The notes beneath the pieces are model-generated. The model did not search any database, was not told the DNA's origin, and worked only from the letters and a program-made list of their open reading frames with translations. From Gammaproteobacteria bacterium (GTDB lineage Bacteria > Pseudomonadota > Gammaproteobacteria > Pseudomonadales > Porticoccaceae), in assembly GCA_018069465.1 (NCBI GenBank), contig JAGPUW010000025.1, positions 372,001 through 436,000 of the forward strand: a stretch of DNA of 64,000 nt, written 5' to 3'. Shown here one piece after another: positions 56,419-64,000 of this stretch. The position numbers were made by a program, and so were the translations under genes. How positions within the stretch are numbered: the first letter of the stretch is position 1; the number at the start of each line of letters is the position of its first letter.

Positions 56419-57060
56419 TTGGCGAGACCAGGTACCAAGCAGAGAATTCTGGCTACCACCCTGGCACTATTCAATCAACTCGGCACACCCAATGCCTCGA
56501 CCAATCACATCGCACTGGAGCTGGACATCAGCCCGGGTAATCTCTACTACCACTACCCCAACAAAGAGCAATTAATTGAAACGTTATTCTGTCAGTATGA
56601 ACAAGCCCTGCAACCTTTAACTAGCCAGGCATTTACTGAAGAATTAAGTATTGAGGATATCTGGTTTTTCCTGCATCTCAATTTCGAGCTGGCATTGGAG
56701 TATCGGTTTATTTACCAGGATAGCGATTACATCACTTCAAAATGCCCTTCGCTGGCGGCAAAATTTCAGCATCTACTAACAGCGCTCTACCAGTCATTGC
56801 TGCGACTACTGACAGCGCTTTCATCAACTGGCATTTTGCTAGTCACTGCAGATGACATGATTGAAGATATCAGTCTCAATATGCTACTGATATGCACCCA
56901 ATGGATACACTTTAAGAAACATTTGTCGGGAATCAGCGAAGCCAATATTGCCAGTGACCACTTTAATCAGGGTATTTATCAAGTCCTCTCGCTATTGCTG
57001 CCCTATCTTGACCAGGCTCACCGTGAACACCTGCAACACCTCAGAGAAGCCTACCAATAG
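56419..57060 (+). CDS. phaD: PhaD-like TetR-family regulator
   Basis: 213 aa, TTG start backed by a perfect AGGAGG six bases upstream. N-terminal TetR helix-turn-helix (RILATTLALFNQLGTPNASTNHI, LDISPGNLYYHYPNKEQLIETLF). The C-terminal domain with WFFLHLNFELALEYRFIYQD resembles PhaD of Pseudomonas, which senses an acyl-CoA and activates the pha genes. It is divergent from the phasin gene, as expected for its regulator. Confidence 0.75.
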   Translation: MARPGTKQRILATTLALFNQLGTPNASTNHIALELDISPGNLYYHYPNKEQLIETLFCQYEQALQPLTSQAFTEELSIEDIWFFLHLNFELALEYRFIYQDSDYITSKCPSLAAKFQHLLTALYQSLLRLLTALSSTGILLVTADDMIEDISLNMLLICTQWIHFKKHLSGISEANIASDHFNQGIYQVLSLLLPYLDQAHREHLQHLREAYQ

Positions 57061-57096
57061 GCCTCTGAGCTCACCCCGGCTCTAAGGCCTCTCTTT

Positions 57097-58020
57097 TTAG
57101 CAATGTCGCTCAATAAAAGCCTGCATTTTTTGCACTGCCAGGTCACTTTCGGGTAAGCCGTCCATAATAGGGTGGACATGAGTGGTCTTGTGCCATTCAC
57201 ACAGCTCACTGCTGGCGCCCTGCTGCCTTGCCAGATTCACTATGCGCACACCATCGTCACGCAATATCTCATTACTGCTGACATGAACTTGTAGGGGTGG
57301 GAAGCCGCTTAAATCGGCATAAACAGGCGACACCATCGGATCGGTACAGAGGTTATCGCCAAGCACCAGATCTCTCACCAGTGGGATTAACTGATTGCTG
57401 AGTAAAGGGTCCGCCGCTTCATTGGTAAATATTGACGGACTACCAAAAGAAAAGTCCGACAGCGGCGACAAAGCAATGGCGCAGGCTGGGTTGGCCAATT
57501 CAGACTGACCAATACGCAGTAGCGTTGCGAGGGTGAGATAGCCGCCCGCAGAATCGCCAGCGATAATAATATTATCGGGGCTCACACCCTGTTCTTTTAC
57601 CAGCCATTGATAAGCGGCAAAGCAATCATCATTCGATGCCGGATAGGGATTCTCTGGCGCCAGTCGGTAATCGACCAGCAACACCCGTGCATTCACCGCC
57701 GGGCCAAAACGCTGCGCCCATTTCTTATACATGCCGGGCACATGGATAATCATGCCTCCGCCGTGCAAGTAGAGAACGGTGCGAGTGACCCCCGGCAGAT
57801 TATTAACCCATAAATAAGAGGCTTGCCCCTCTACAAAGTCGACCGCTATGGGAGAGGTGTGTTTTCGCGTTATAAAATTATCGAGCCTCACCACCCAGCG
57901 GCGTAGCTTGTCGATCGTTGCCTGCTCTTGCCCAGCCTTACTTTTCCGCGCCGCCCTTTTCACAAAGGGCTTAACAATAATTCGCGAGGTGATATTCAAT
58001 AGTTTTATTTGCCAGCTCAT
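57097..58020 (-). CDS. HSL-family alpha/beta hydrolase (esterase)
   Basis: 307 aa. Oxyanion motif YLHGGGMIIHVPG (about 87-99), nucleophile in IIAGDSAGGYLTLA (about 155-168, Ser), catalytic Asp in the SSNEILRDDGV region (about 252-262) and His in WHKTTHVHPIMDGLPESD (about 280-297). A hormone-sensitive-lipase-type carboxylesterase, probably for short acyl esters. Ribosome site AAGGA. Confidence 0.88.
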   Translation of the reverse strand: MSWQIKLLNITSRIIVKPFVKRAARKSKAGQEQATIDKLRRWVVRLDNFITRKHTSPIAVDFVEGQASYLWVNNLPGVTRTVLYLHGGGMIIHVPGMYKKWAQRFGPAVNARVLLVDYRLAPENPYPASNDDCFAAYQWLVKEQGVSPDNIIIAGDSAGGYLTLATLLRIGQSELANPACAIALSPLSDFSFGSPSIFTNEAADPLLSNQLIPLVRDLVLGDNLCTDPMVSPVYADLSGFPPLQVHVSSNEILRDDGVRIVNLARQQGASSELCEWHKTTHVHPIMDGLPESDLAVQKMQAFIERHC

Positions 58021-58197
58021 TTATTCGTCCTTAAATAGATTTAAGCAATGAGCCACACACTAGCAGACAATGGTGACTGTAGAAAAGTAGAAAACTTGCC
58101 CTCTCAGAAAAACACCCCCACTTGAAGCCCCATTTATCGCTAAAATAGACCCGCACAACGAGCAGTCCATCGACATAGCAATGGCGGCACAGAAAGA

Positions 58198-59052
58198 ATG
58201 AACCCAGCACCCGAACAATTTGAATTACATTTGCCCGTCAGTAGCGAGGGCGAATCTGCTATTACTTTACTGGCCACGGCCAGCGGCCTGTCGAAGCAGA
58301 ACATCAAGCAGGTAATGCAAAATGGTGCCGTATGGTTAAGTCGAAATAGCAATACCCGTCGCCTGCGCCGCGCCAAACATAAGCTGCACAGTGGCGACGA
58401 ACTCCACCTGTATTACGATCGAGCCATACAATCCACCGTGCCCCCAGCACCGCAACTCATCGCCGATGAAGGTGACTACAGCCTCTGGTTTAAACCTTGC
58501 GGCATGTATAGCCAGGGCACAAAATGGGGCGACCACTGTGCCATCGGTCGCTGGGTTGAACGCCGACTTGATCGCCCCACATTTATTGTGCACCGCCTCG
58601 ACAAAGCCGCCACGGGGCTAATATTACTGGCCCATAAAAAAAGTAGCGCTGCGAAATTAGCGTCACTCTTTGCCGAACGTGAAATCAGCAAACACTACCG
58701 GGCAAGGGTTATTGGCGAATTCCCCACCGAACCACAGCTATTTGATCAGGCCATCGACGACCGCGAAGCCCGTAGTCGTGCCCATCTTATAAAATACGAT
58801 GCGACGCTAAATTTCTCACTGGTCGAAGTCGCTATTGATACCGGCCGCAAACACCAGATACGCCGCCACTTGAGTATTGCTGGCTATCCTATTATTGGTG
58901 ACCGCCTTTACGGCAGCGCAGAGGAGAGTGAAGACGCCAGGGAGGACCTGCAATTACTAGCCTACCAGCTAGCATTCATCGACCCAGAAAGTGGCGAGCA
59001 AAGGCATTACACGGTGCCCGAGGCACTCAGCCCCCGCTTAATTACCGACTAA
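58198..59052 (+). CDS. RluA-family pseudouridine synthase
   Basis: 284 aa. N-terminal S4-like domain (about 25-80), then the catalytic domain with LWFKPCGM, FIVHRLDKAATGL (catalytic Asp about 139), RKHQIRRHLSIAGYPIIGDRLYGS (about 221-244). Converts a uridine in tRNA or rRNA to pseudouridine; which one cannot be told from sequence. Confidence 0.9.
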   Translation: MNPAPEQFELHLPVSSEGESAITLLATASGLSKQNIKQVMQNGAVWLSRNSNTRRLRRAKHKLHSGDELHLYYDRAIQSTVPPAPQLIADEGDYSLWFKPCGMYSQGTKWGDHCAIGRWVERRLDRPTFIVHRLDKAATGLILLAHKKSSAAKLASLFAEREISKHYRARVIGEFPTEPQLFDQAIDDREARSRAHLIKYDATLNFSLVEVAIDTGRKHQIRRHLSIAGYPIIGDRLYGSAEESEDAREDLQLLAYQLAFIDPESGEQRHYTVPEALSPRLITD

Positions 59053-59172
59053 ACTTAGAATCACCCAAGGCGCCTTATCAGCGCTGTGTAAGCCCTCAGC
59101 CAGAAAACCACAGCAGACAAATAATTCTCCCCGTGCCATGCTTGGCGCAATAAAAACTATCGGGGAATGATC

Positions 59173-60342
59173 ATGGGTCCATTAAAAGGTATTAAAATTA
59201 TCGAACTCGCAGGCATCGGTCCGGTGCCCCTGTGCGGCATGATGCTATCCGACATGGGCGCTGAAGTGATTCGCGTCGACCGCGCCTCCGATGGCCCCAG
59301 CAGTATTACTATCGACCGCCCCAACGACATACTCGGCCGGGGCCGCCAGTCGATTCGCGTCAATTTGAAAGACCCCGAGGGCATCGAAGTTATTTTCCGC
59401 CTGCTTGAGTCCGCCCACGCGCTGATCGAAGGCTTCCGCCCCGGTGTCACCGAACGCTTAGGGATCGGCCCCGATGAAGTTCTCGCCCGCTGCCCGCAAA
59501 TTGTTTACGGGCGCATGACCGGCTGGGGGCAGGACGGCCCAATGGCTCAAACCGCCGGGCACGACATTAACTACATCGCCATTACCGGCGCCCTGGCCGC
59601 CATCGGCCCCAAAGGCGGCAAGCCCGTGCCACCCCTCAACTTGGTGGGCGATAACGGCGGCGGTGCCTCGCTACTCTTTGGCGGCGTACTGTGCGGCATT
59701 ATTGAAGCGATGAGCTCGGGCAAGGGCCAGGTCATCGACGCGGCGATGGTCGACGGCGCCGCCACCTTAATGGCCGGTATCTACGGCTTTCGCGCCCAGG
59801 GTATTTGGGAAGATGAACGCGGCAGCAACTTTGCCGACGGCGGCGCACCCTTTTACGATGCCTACGAGTGCGCCGATGGCGAATACATTTCCATCGGCTC
59901 CATCGAGCCACAGTTTTACGCTCAACTGATGGAACTCGGGGGCTTCGACGCAGAAGACCCTTTGTTCAAGCAGCAATTTAATAAAAAGAACTGGCCGCGC
60001 TGTAAAGAGATTATGACTGAGCGCTTTAAAACAAAAACCCGCGCCCAGTGGTGCGACATTATGGATGGCACCGATATTTGCTTTGCCCCCGTACTGTCAA
60101 TGGCCGAAGCACCCCACCACCCCCACAACCAGCACCGCAACAGCTTTGTCGAAATCGACGGCTGGCTACAGCCCGCACCCTCACCGCGCTTTAGTCGCAC
60201 CGTGCAAGAAGTTCAGGGGCCACCGCCGGTTACGGGTATCGACACTCGGCAAGTCTTATTAAACAGTGGTTACAGCGATGCGGAAGTTGACGCCCTGCTG
60301 GCAAGCAATGCCGTTGCGGGCTCTGTCGAAGACAAGGCTTAA
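59173..60342 (+). CDS. CaiB/AMACR-type family III CoA enzyme
   Basis: 389 aa from ATG 59173 (GGGGA six bases upstream; ATG 59167 overlaps that site). Marks: LKGIKIIELAGIGPVPLCGMMLSDMGAEVIRVDR, RCPQIVYGRMTGWGQDGPMAQTAGHDINYIAITGAL, PLNLVGDNGGGA. The His of GHDINY and the Asp of LVGDNGGG match the acid-base pair of alpha-methylacyl-CoA racemase, so racemase activity is more likely than CoA transfer. It precedes two acyl-CoA dehydrogenase genes, which fits use of branched acyl-CoA (isoprenoid or sterol side chains). Confidence 0.85.
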   Translation: MGPLKGIKIIELAGIGPVPLCGMMLSDMGAEVIRVDRASDGPSSITIDRPNDILGRGRQSIRVNLKDPEGIEVIFRLLESAHALIEGFRPGVTERLGIGPDEVLARCPQIVYGRMTGWGQDGPMAQTAGHDINYIAITGALAAIGPKGGKPVPPLNLVGDNGGGASLLFGGVLCGIIEAMSSGKGQVIDAAMVDGAATLMAGIYGFRAQGIWEDERGSNFADGGAPFYDAYECADGEYISIGSIEPQFYAQLMELGGFDAEDPLFKQQFNKKNWPRCKEIMTERFKTKTRAQWCDIMDGTDICFAPVLSMAEAPHHPHNQHRNSFVEIDGWLQPAPSPRFSRTVQEVQGPPPVTGIDTRQVLLNSGYSDAEVDALLASNAVAGSVEDKA

Positions 60343-60435
60343 ACACACAGGCAATTGCCACAATAATTTCACCCTTATAAATATAAAAATTAACACTGCG
60401 CAGGCATTAACCCCTGCCGCTAAGGAGTTAAAACT

Positions 60436-61572
60436 ATGCAATTTACTTTTACCGATGAGCAGGAAGAGTTCCGCCTGATTGTCAGGCGCTTTATGGACGA
60501 CAAATCACCGAGCACCGAAGTCCGCAAATTAATGGATAGCGAAGCGGGCTACGACCCCGCCGTGTGGCAGCAACTCAGTGAAGAACTGGGCCTGCCCGGC
60601 ATTCACATTCCCGAGGCCTACGGCGGCCAGGGCTTTGGCTTTGTCGAGCTGTGTATTGTGTTGGAAGAAATGGGCCGCGCCCTGCTCTGCGCGCCTTATT
60701 TTTCGGCGACAGCACTCGCGGCCACCAGTATTATTCACGCCGGCACTGAAGAACAAAAACTGTCACTACTGCCCGACATTGCAACAGGCAAAACCCTCGC
60801 CACCCTCGCCTTTAATGAAAGCAGCGACAACTGGTCGCCAGACGATACCGCCTTAACGGCCACCGCCACCGACAATGGCTTTTTGCTGAATGGCGAAAAA
60901 AGCTATGTGGTTGACGGCCATATCGCCGACCTGTTGATTGTTGTCGCCCGCACCCCGGGTAGCACTGGCAGCGATGGCCTCTCCCTTTTCACCCTGCCGG
61001 GTAATGGCGATGGCATTGATCGACGCTTGTTAAAAAGCCTCGACCCCACCCGCAAGTTGGCACAGATTGAATTCAAACAAGCCCCCGCAACCCTGCTCGG
61101 CGAATTAAATACCGGGGCTGAAACCTTGCCCCATATTCTCGACCTCGCCGCTATCGCCCTGGCCAGTGAGATGGTCGGCGGCGCGCAAAAGATGCTCAGC
61201 TCAGCCATCGACTACGCGCAATTGCGCATGCAGTTTGGTCGCTTGATTGGCTCCTTTCAGGCGATTAAACACAAGTGTGCCGATATGCTGCTCGACGTTG
61301 AGCTGGCAAAATCATCCGCCTATTACGCAGCGGCCGCCGCAACGGATAACACGGACGACCTGCCCGCCGTCGCCTCACTGAGCAAAGCCTACGCCTCAGA
61401 CACTTACATGAAATCCGCCGCCGAGTGCTTGCAAATTCACGGCGGCATCGGCTTCACCTGGGAGAACGACACCCACCTCTATTTTAAGCGGGCGAAAAGC
61501 TCCGAGGTCTTCCTCGGCGACCCCAACTATCACCGCGACCAACTGGTCCTGCGCTGGGAGAATCAGGCATGA
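60436..61572 (+). CDS. Acyl-CoA dehydrogenase, small partner
   Basis: 378 aa. Acyl-CoA dehydrogenase fold with FTFTDEQEEFRLIVRRFM at the N-terminus, LPGIHIPEAYGGQGFGFVELCIVLEEMGRAL (about 56-86) and AAECLQIHGGIGFTWENDTHLYFKRA near the end. The FAD-binding region LAFNESSDNWSPDD lacks the usual GSD pattern, and the site of the canonical YEGT Glu reads VFLGDPNY. ATG behind AAGGAG. Its stop overlaps the second dehydrogenase (ATGA), so the two probably form a mixed complex. Confidence 0.85.
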   Translation: MQFTFTDEQEEFRLIVRRFMDDKSPSTEVRKLMDSEAGYDPAVWQQLSEELGLPGIHIPEAYGGQGFGFVELCIVLEEMGRALLCAPYFSATALAATSIIHAGTEEQKLSLLPDIATGKTLATLAFNESSDNWSPDDTALTATATDNGFLLNGEKSYVVDGHIADLLIVVARTPGSTGSDGLSLFTLPGNGDGIDRRLLKSLDPTRKLAQIEFKQAPATLLGELNTGAETLPHILDLAAIALASEMVGGAQKMLSSAIDYAQLRMQFGRLIGSFQAIKHKCADMLLDVELAKSSAYYAAAAATDNTDDLPAVASLSKAYASDTYMKSAAECLQIHGGIGFTWENDTHLYFKRAKSSEVFLGDPNYHRDQLVLRWENQA

Positions 61573-62837
61573 GCGAAGCAACATTAGAGCCATCAGAACA
61601 AGCCATACGCGAAGAAGTCCGCGCCTGGGTCGAAGCCAACTGGAACCCCGACGCCAGCCTGCTTGCCTGGCGCAATAAACTCATCGACTCCGGCTGGGGT
61701 TGCGCCGCATGGCCCAAAGAATGGCACGGACGCGGGCTGACCATCAGCCTCGGCGATGCCGTCGACGACGAACTGCGCAAAGCCGGTGCCGTGAGCGTTG
61801 CCAAAACCGGCGTCAGAATGCTCGCCGCCGCGACCATACTCGAACACGGCGACGACATGCACAAAGGCACATTTCTGCGCCGTCTGCTCACGGGTGAAGA
61901 CACCTGGTGCCAGTTATTCAGCGAACCCGGCAGCGGTTCTGACCTGGCTGGGCTCACCACCCGAGCCGATTTCGACGGCGATAACTGGATACTCAATGGC
62001 CAGAAAGTGTGGACCACCAGCGCCCACCACGCCCAATACGGCATGGTACTCACCCGCACCAACTGGGACGTGCCCAAACATCAGGGCATGAGCTATTTTC
62101 TTATCGACATGGAGCAACCCGGTGTTGAAGTCAGGCCGCTGCGACAAATGAATGGCCACGCCTCCTTCAACGAAATCTTTTTTACCGACGCCAAAATCGC
62201 CCCAGAGTTTATGCTCAACAAAGAGGGCAATGGCTGGAAAGTCGCCATGACCACCCTCGCCCACGAGCGCCGCCTCGCCGATGGCATTCGCTCCTGGGGT
62301 CGTGGTGAAAAGGGTCAGGGCCGCATTTACGAAGAACTACAAACTGAAGTCGCCAGCGTTATGGAGCCCTATAAATGGTATCCCCAGCGCGCCGGGCGGG
62401 TTGACCTGCTTATCGAGCGCGCCAAAGCCACCGGCAAATACGACGACCCCACCGTGCGCCAGGCCATCGCCAAAGTCTTAATGATGGCCAAAGCCGCAGA
62501 GTGGACCGGGCGCCGAGTCAAAGCCGCCAACGCCCTCGGCCGCCCGCCGGGGCCGGAGGGATCGCTCGGTAAACTCGCCGGTAGCCAGGTCGCCCGCCTC
62601 GCCGCACAGGCCCATACATTAATCGCCGGTAACGACGCCCTGCTAACCGGTGAAGACGGCGCACTGGGCGGAATCATCAGTGAAATACTGGTCTCAACAC
62701 CGGCAGAATCGATAGCCGGTGGCACCGACGAAATTCAGCGCAATATTATTTCAGAAAGAGGCTTAGGCTTGCCGAAAGAGCCGCGTACTGATGTTGACAG
62801 GCCGTTTAGGGAGGTGCCTAGAAATACGGTGAGTTGA
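61569..62837 (+). CDS. Acyl-CoA dehydrogenase, large partner
   Basis: 422 aa. LFSEPGSGSDLAGLTTRAD (about 116-134) is the normal FAD-flavin motif; WILNGQKVWTTSAHHAQYGMVLTRT follows. The C-terminus has SIAGGTDEIQRNIISERGLGLP, with Gly at the place of the classic catalytic Glu, as in the steroid-side-chain dehydrogenases with a shifted base. Overlap with the preceding gene and the two different sizes suggest an alpha2beta2 enzyme. Confidence 0.85.
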   Translation: MSEATLEPSEQAIREEVRAWVEANWNPDASLLAWRNKLIDSGWGCAAWPKEWHGRGLTISLGDAVDDELRKAGAVSVAKTGVRMLAAATILEHGDDMHKGTFLRRLLTGEDTWCQLFSEPGSGSDLAGLTTRADFDGDNWILNGQKVWTTSAHHAQYGMVLTRTNWDVPKHQGMSYFLIDMEQPGVEVRPLRQMNGHASFNEIFFTDAKIAPEFMLNKEGNGWKVAMTTLAHERRLADGIRSWGRGEKGQGRIYEELQTEVASVMEPYKWYPQRAGRVDLLIERAKATGKYDDPTVRQAIAKVLMMAKAAEWTGRRVKAANALGRPPGPEGSLGKLAGSQVARLAAQAHTLIAGNDALLTGEDGALGGIISEILVSTPAESIAGGTDEIQRNIISERGLGLPKEPRTDVDRPFREVPRNTVS

Positions 62838-62975
62838 TTGTGCGGCTCTTGGTTCGAATGCTATTGAGGTTCGAGCTTGGGGCTGGTGCTTTGTAATACA
62901 ATCCGGGGGCTTATTGTTATCTGAGAAGGCCAGGCTCTTATTTTTTGCCGATATAATGGTGTAGTTAATCGAGTC

Positions 62976-63007
62976 TGACCCCGATTTAATGTGACCCCGA
63001 TTTAATG
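62976..63007. repeat. Tandem 16-bp repeat with REP-transposase-type signature
   Basis: TGACCCCGATTTAATG occurs twice without a gap (62976-62991 and 62992-63007), preceded by TTAATCGAGTC. Strings like TTAATCGAGTCTGACCCC are common at the edges of Y1 (IS200/REP-type) transposase units in Gammaproteobacteria. No transposase gene is visible here, so it may be the scar of one. Confidence 0.5.
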
Positions 63008-63048
63008 CCTGACTCAAATAAAACTGCCTCCGATAAAGCCGGGGCGAT

Positions 63049-63726
63049 TCAGTACTGCTTCTTTAATACAGCTTGCACATCACCCTGCTCATTTAACCAA
63101 GTCTGTATTATCCGGTGGTAGCAACCTGCAAACTCAAAAAAATCCTTAAAACCACGATCGAACTCTTGTATATGGCCGCACCTCTGTGAGATGAGCGAAT
63201 TACTTAACCAGTGTCCCCCCTGCTGATAATGCCATTTTTTGAACGCGGTAACGGCTTCCGCAGCAATCGGGTGAACCAAACGAACCATGTCGTTGCGTAT
63301 ATGGCTGGCGTGGCCGATACGAAATTCTCGTGGCATCGCCTCCAATTCAGACAGCGCTCTATCGACCTCCCTCTTGTAAGCTTGAGGATCGCCCTTCTGT
63401 CGATCCAGGCTCTCTAGAACCAGGGATATTGCCTCATAGCGGCGTCGTTCGGCATCACTCAGGCGCTCAAGCTGCTCACCAAACTCATCATGCATACGTC
63501 GTTCAGCACTGAGCTGCCTATCGTAATGCTCGAGTTCCTCTACCAACTTGTATTCGGTACCGCGAAAGTTGGTGTATGGCCAGTAAACAAGACCAAACAC
63601 CACTGTCATCAACATCGCCACAGCGGCGAAAGTGCGCTTAAAGGTGCGCGCTCTAGTTTCGTAAAGACCATAGACTACCGCCGCCTGCTCAGCCAGGGTC
63701 TGTGTACTACTATGTTCGAAGTTCAT
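63049..63726 (-). CDS. Hypothetical membrane-anchored protein
   Basis: 225 aa from ATG 63726 with AGGAG seven bases upstream. One membrane helix (about 30-50, AAVAMLMTVVFGLVYWPY), then a long Arg/Glu-rich coiled coil (about 55-115) and a helical end with HYQQGGHWLSNSL and a Cys-His pair. Not recognised. It stands alone between two repeat signatures, so it may have arrived with mobile DNA. Confidence 0.6.
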   Translation of the reverse strand: MNFEHSSTQTLAEQAAVVYGLYETRARTFKRTFAAVAMLMTVVFGLVYWPYTNFRGTEYKLVEELEHYDRQLSAERRMHDEFGEQLERLSDAERRRYEAISLVLESLDRQKGDPQAYKREVDRALSELEAMPREFRIGHASHIRNDMVRLVHPIAAEAVTAFKKWHYQQGGHWLSNSLISQRCGHIQEFDRGFKDFFEFAGCYHRIIQTWLNEQGDVQAVLKKQY

Positions 63727-63829
63727 TATGAGCTCCTGCCTTTTTGGAACGAGGAATACGAAGACTCGAGCCCACTCTTGTCCCGTTGATTTCCTATCCT
63801 CGCAACAATGACCACATTTAATCAAGCAA

Positions 63830-63882
63830 TTATATGGATGTCCTTTATATCTTTTATTATATGGATGTCCGTTATATCTTTT
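63830..63882. repeat. 27-bp-period direct repeat
   Basis: Two near-identical 26-bp units at 63830-63855 and 63857-63882; both read TTATATGGATGTCC, then T or G, then TTATATCTTTT (one mismatch). GGATGTCC strings of this sort recur at transposase or integration scars in marine Gammaproteobacteria, as I recall. The rest of 63727-64000 holds nothing I can name. Confidence 0.55.
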
Positions 63883-64000
63883 TCAGACAAATAGCAATTA
63901 CATAAGGGATAACTTAACAAGGGCAACCTCCCTAATACCCTTAAGTTCTCAGCAGCAAATTTCCACGCGCTTTACTATGTGAGCTCTTTATTATTAATAA

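Overview
The window is a piece of a gammaproteobacterial chromosome. The style is that of a marine, lipid-using heterotroph of the Cellvibrionales/Spongiibacteraceae kind; that placement is inferred from gene content only. Evidence includes a TPP-riboswitch thi operon, a Pseudomonas-like RsmE paralogue, a PhaD-like regulator beside a PhaF-like phasin, paired acyl-CoA dehydrogenases and a CaiB/AMACR-type enzyme.

Layout. (1) 1-~7480: right end of an integrated P4/PICI-type satellite with lower G+C. All genes are on the minus strand: P4-type integrase, an unknown protein, AlpA-like regulator, DUF3987 (YfjI-like) replication protein, several small unknowns, then a major capsid protein and one more gene running off the left edge. 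(2) 7.8-14.8 kb: exported or membrane proteins of poorly known families. These are two related secreted proteins, a DUF6152 protein, a lipoprotein with a haem c site, two DUF6644-like membrane proteins with a previously untracked 51-residue membrane protein, and a HupE/UreJ-like protein with a membrane-anchored partner. (3) 15-19.2 kb: class II aldolase, SLC13 permease, tRNA-Arg(CCU), RsmE, an isoprenylcysteine methyltransferase-like protein. (4) 19.3-25.7 kb: TetR regulator and a complete tripartite RND efflux operon. (5) 25.8-31 kb: Fe-alcohol dehydrogenase, HopJ-family protein, HemD-like protein, a 163-bp MITE, amidohydrolase, TauE exporter. (6) 31.2-35.1 kb: a 1289-residue soluble hybrid histidine kinase with seven PAS-like domains. 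(7) 35.2-42 kb: RRM protein with VF530 protein, two FAD oxidoreductases, thymidine-phosphorylase family, PNPOx-like, MOSC. (8) 42.1-43.7 kb: a NorR-like regulator that has lost both its iron site and its sigma-54 elements. (9) 43.8-50.5 kb: thiamine operon thiC-thiO-thiS-thiG-thiE-thiF-thiD behind a TPP riboswitch. (10) 50.6-58 kb: a locus that looks related to polyhydroxyalkanoate (PHA) granules: an alpha/beta hydrolase, a PhaC-like hydrolase fused to a degenerate AMP-ligase domain with a Lys-rich tail, a PhaF-like phasin, a PhaD-like TetR and an esterase. (11) 58.2-62.8 kb: RluA-type pseudouridine synthase, then CaiB/AMACR and two acyl-CoA dehydrogenases. (12) 62.8-64 kb: repeat signatures flanking one unknown membrane protein.

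The strongest candidates for something undescribed are the PhaC-like/AMP-ligase fusion with its phasin and regulator, and the double-degenerate NorR paralogue. The capsid-bearing satellite is also worth following beyond the left edge. All family assignments come from reading the translations; no database search was run.
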